NCBI RefSeq assembly: GCF_019456655.1
Contig: NZ_CP080332.1
Span: 1,116,001-1,180,000, forward strand
Length of the DNA stretch: 64,000 bases
Source: Mycolicibacterium diernhoferi
GTDB lineage: Bacteria > Actinomycetota > Actinomycetes > Mycobacteriales > Mycobacteriaceae
Reading direction: 5' to 3'
The notes below the pieces were generated by a model. That model ran no database searches. It had not been told where the DNA came from and saw only the letters and a program-made list of their open reading frames with translations. Shown one piece after another: positions 61,713-64,000 of the stretch. The position numbers and the translations under genes are program-made. Numbering within the stretch: the stretch's first letter is position 1; the number at the start of each line of letters is the position of its first letter.

Positions 61713-62723
61713 GTGGCTGAACTGAAACTGGGATACAAGGCGTCGGCGGAGCAGTTCGCGCCGCGTGAACTCGTGGAATTGGCCGTGGAGGCTGAGGCGC
61801 ACGGCATGGACAGCGCGACGGTGAGTGATCACTTCCAGCCGTGGCGGCATGAGGGTGGGCATGCGCCGTTCTCGCTGGCCTGGATGACCGCGGTGGGGGA
61901 GCGCACCAAGCGGCTGCAGCTGGGGACCTCGGTGCTGACGCCGACGTTCCGGTACAACCCGGCGGTGATCGCGCAGGCGTTCGCGACCATGGGGTGCCTG
62001 TACCCGGACCGGATCTTTTTGGGTATCGGTACCGGTGAGGCGCTCAATGAGATCGCCACCGGCTACGAGGGCGAGTGGCCGGAGTTCAAGGAACGCTATG
62101 CCCGGCTGCGTGAGGCGGTGCGGTTGATGCGTGAGTTGTGGCTCGGGGACCGGGTGGATTTCGACGGCGAGTACTACAAGACCAAGGGCGCCTCGATCTA
62201 TGACGTGCCTTCCGGTGGTATCCCGATCTACATCGCCGCCGGTGGGCCGCAGGTGGCCAAGTACGCCGGGCGGGCCGGGGACGGGTTCATCTGCACCTCG
62301 GGCAAGGGCGAGGAGCTCTACAAGGACAAGCTGATGCCGGCCATGCGGGAGGGTGCGGAGGCGGCGGGCAAGAATCCCGAGGATGTGGACCGGATGATCG
62401 AGATCAAGATCTCCTATGACACCGATCCGGAGTTGGCGTTGGAGAACACCCGGTTCTGGGCGCCGTTGTCGTTGACCGCGGAGCAGAAGCATTCCATCGA
62501 TGATCCGATCGAGATGGAGAAGGCTGCCGATGCGTTGCCGATCGAGCAGGTGGCCAAGCGCTGGATCGTGGCGTCGGATCCCGACGAGGCGGTGGAGAAG
62601 GTCGCCGATTACGTCAAGTGGGGTCTGAACCATCTGGTGTTCCATGCCCCCGGGCATGACCAGCGCCGTTTCCTGCAGCTGTTCAGGTCCGATCTGGAAC
62701 CACGGCTGCGCAAACTCGGCTGA
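61713..62723 (+). CDS. fgd: F420-dependent glucose-6-phosphate dehydrogenase
   Basis: Oxidises glucose-6-phosphate to 6-phosphogluconolactone while reducing coenzyme F420, the main source of F420H2 in mycobacteria. The 336-residue product from GTG 61713 matches M. tuberculosis Fgd1 nearly throughout. It includes [20 protein letters not shown], catalytic H40 and W44 in SDHFQPWRH, and E109 in [10 protein letters not shown]. The in-frame upstream extension overlaps the LLM gene and is not supported. A 6-phosphogluconate dehydrogenase gene lies convergently downstream. Confidence 0.94.
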   Translation: MAELKLGYKASAEQFAPRELVELAVEAEAHGMDSATVSDHFQPWRHEGGHAPFSLAWMTAVGERTKRLQLGTSVLTPTFRYNPAVIAQAFATMGCLYPDRIFLGIGTGEALNEIATGYEGEWPEFKERYARLREAVRLMRELWLGDRVDFDGEYYKTKGASIYDVPSGGIPIYIAAGGPQVAKYAGRAGDGFICTSGKGEELYKDKLMPAMREGAEAAGKNPEDVDRMIEIKISYDTDPELALENTRFWAPLSLTAEQKHSIDDPIEMEKAADALPIEQVAKRWIVASDPDEAVEKVADYVKWGLNHLVFHAPGHDQRRFLQLFRSDLEPRLRKLG

Positions 62724-62735
62724 GGTTCGGTGGTT

Positions 62736-62781
62736 CGGCCCATTCTGCCGCCGCGGTGATCCGCGGCGGCAGAATGGGCCG
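62736..62781. terminator. Bidirectional terminator between fgd and gnd
   Basis: A perfect stem of about 21 bp: 62736-62756 pairs with 62761-62781 around a TGAT loop (GGCCCATTCTGCCGCCGCGG left arm). It lies exactly between the convergent gene ends and can terminate both. Confidence 0.9.
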
Positions 62782-62786
62782 GACTG

Positions 62787-63671
62787 CTATTGGCTGCTCT
62801 TGACGGAGTGGCCGCCGAACTGATTGCGCAGAGCGGCAACGGCTTTCATGGTCGGCGAGTCGTCCTGGCGGGAGCGGAAGCGGTCGAACAGTGACCCGGC
62901 GATGGTGGGGACCGGAACCCGTAGCCGGATGGCCTCTTCCACCGTCCAGCGGCCCTCGCCGGAGTCCTCGGTGTAGCCGCTGATGCCGCCGAGTCCGGGA
63001 TCCTCCTTGAGGGCCTTGGCCAGCAACTGCTGCAACCAGGACCGCACCACGGTACCGTTCGACCAGGCCTGGATCACCGCTTGCGGGTCCCGCACGAGGT
63101 CTTCGGCGGCCAGCATCTCGTAGCCCTCGGAGTAGGCGGTCATCAGGGCGTACTCGATGCCGTTGTGCACCATCTTGGTGAAGTGGCCGGCACCGACCGG
63201 TCCGGCGTGCACGAATCCGTCTTCGAGTGCACCCTCAGGGCGCAGGGTGTCGAAGATCGGCATGGCTCGAGCGACATCCTCGTCGCTGCCGCCGACCATC
63301 AGGCCGTAGCCTTCGGTGAGGCCCCATACACCGCCGGAGACTCCCGCGTCGACGTAGCCAATTCCCTTCTTCCCCAGCAGTTCTGCGTGCGGAAGGTCAT
63401 CGGTGTAGCGCGAGTTGCCGCCGTCGATCACCAGATCTCCTGCGCTGAGCACATCGGCCAGCGATCGGATGGTCTCGGTGGTGATGGCACCGGACGGGAC
63501 CATCACCCAGACGATGCGTGGCGCGGACAGTGACTCTGCCAGCGCGGTAAGCGTTGATACATCGCTGATCTCGGCACGGGTGTCGTAGCCGATGACCTCA
63601 TGGCCGCCCCGGCGCAGTCGTTCGCGCATGTTGAAGCCCATCTTGCCCAGTCCAACAAGACCCAATTGCAT
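62787..63671 (-). CDS. gnd: Decarboxylating 6-phosphogluconate dehydrogenase (short, GndA type)
   Basis: Converts 6-phosphogluconate to ribulose-5-phosphate and CO2. The 294-residue product from ATG 63671 is the short form. It has the N-terminal dinucleotide-binding LGLVGLGKMGFNMRERLRRG, DGGNSRYTDD, DAGVSGGVWGLTEGYGLMVG and the substrate-binding HNGIEYALMTAYSEGYEML. After the glycine motif the second strand ends GYDTR, with Asp favouring NAD+. It is convergent with fgd and completes the oxidative pentose phosphate step after it. Confidence 0.92.
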   Translation of the reverse strand: MQLGLVGLGKMGFNMRERLRRGGHEVIGYDTRAEISDVSTLTALAESLSAPRIVWVMVPSGAITTETIRSLADVLSAGDLVIDGGNSRYTDDLPHAELLGKKGIGYVDAGVSGGVWGLTEGYGLMVGGSDEDVARAMPIFDTLRPEGALEDGFVHAGPVGAGHFTKMVHNGIEYALMTAYSEGYEMLAAEDLVRDPQAVIQAWSNGTVVRSWLQQLLAKALKEDPGLGGISGYTEDSGEGRWTVEEAIRLRVPVPTIAGSLFDRFRSRQDDSPTMKAVAALRNQFGGHSVKSSQ

Positions 63672-63961
63672 GGTGAAACCTTTCGTTGCGGTCGTGGACC
63701 AGCCCAGCCGGAAGAGCAGGTGAAGCCGAAGATGTTGCTGGGTAACCGAGTCCAGATCCATTGACGGGGCGCACTCGTATAGTGGCGTCAGCCCGGCAGT
63801 GATCGTATCCCAGCAGGTCGGCCGTCGAGAAGTACCGTGGGACAGCGACCTTCGCGTCATTCTTGCCTGCTGTACGCTGCCGTTGCAGGCGCGGGTGGTT
63901 GATCGGACACCCGGTCGCTGTTGCGCCGAGATGCGCGGTCTGAGCGCACCTAGAGAACGGG
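63672..63961. other. Intergenic region between gnd and the next gene
   Basis: About 290 bases that hold the gnd ribosome binding site (GAAAGG before ATG 63671) and presumably divergent promoters. No gene is supported; open frames here read antisense or lack starts. Confidence 0.45.
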
Positions 63962-64000
63962 ATGGTCATGGCTGGTCGAATCGGAACCGGAGATATTTGC
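63962..64000 (+). CDS. Start of a partial gene cut by the window end
   Basis: ATG 63962 or, in the same frame, ATG 63968 opens a frame running off the window and reading MAGRIGTGDIC from the second ATG. AGAGAACGGG lies just upstream as a possible ribosome binding site. Thirteen codons are too few for a family call. Confidence 0.4.
   Translation, partial: MVMAGRIGTGDIC

Overview
The window comes from a high-GC actinobacterium and is almost certainly a mycobacterium, probably a fast grower (Mycolicibacterium type). The backbone follows the Mycobacterium order secE-nusG-rplK-rplA, mycolic acid methyltransferases, lipG, UbiB-like kinase, alpha-mannosidase, ROK protein, rplJ-rplL, mkl (mceG), rpoB-rpoC. 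Mycolate-modifying enzymes, the Mce transporter ATPase and an F420-dependent glucose-6-phosphate dehydrogenase support this. The species cannot be fixed from the sequence alone.

Layout. (1) 38-2565: secE, nusG, rplK and rplA, closed by a strong hairpin terminator. (2) 2660-27236: a roughly 24 kb accessory island between rplA and the mycolic acid genes. It encodes a complete-looking Wzx/Wzy-type exopolysaccharide system: low-molecular-weight tyrosine phosphatase, polyprenyl glycosylphosphotransferase, glycosyltransferases, flippase, O-antigen-ligase-like polymerase, fused chain-length/BY-kinase and a DUF4012 protein. It also carries a CDP-glycerol type cytidylyltransferase plus glycerophosphotransferase pair, a secreted beta-helix lipoprotein, a decayed FkbM methyltransferase gene and an IS30-family element. 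Two paralogous membrane endonuclease/exonuclease/phosphatase-fold proteins bracket the island, and two paralogous small secreted proteins lie near its right end. Strand alternation and AT-rich patches suggest stepwise acquisition.

(3) 27268-32642: a co-oriented minus-strand run of two mycolic acid methyltransferases, LipG-like hydrolase, UbiB-like kinase and MpaB-type oxygenase, with a divergent tetR. (4) 33314-37873: a small accessory zone with a DUF559-like protein, two DinB proteins and a WYL regulator. It holds three copies of a 24-14-24 nt inverted-repeat hairpin, one split by a second IS30-family insertion. (5) 37933-43498: alpha-mannosidase, SurA/PrsA-like protein and ROK protein, tightly packed. 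(6) 43600-54073: L10 leader, rplJ, rplL, mkl, rpoB and rpoC with their terminators and a candidate rpoB promoter.

(7) 54085-64000: a DUF559-like gene remnant, an SDR, and a five-gene catabolic operon (thiolase, ribBA, PPOX protein, enoyl-CoA hydratase, carboxymuconolactone decarboxylase). A convergent MaoC dehydratase, a divergent LLM flavin oxidoreductase plus fgd, and a decarboxylating 6-phosphogluconate dehydrogenase follow. Three near-identical palindromic sites starting ACATACC sit upstream of the thiolase, maoC and LLM genes, which points to one shared (probably TetR-family) regulon linking acyl-CoA catabolism with flavin and F420 chemistry.
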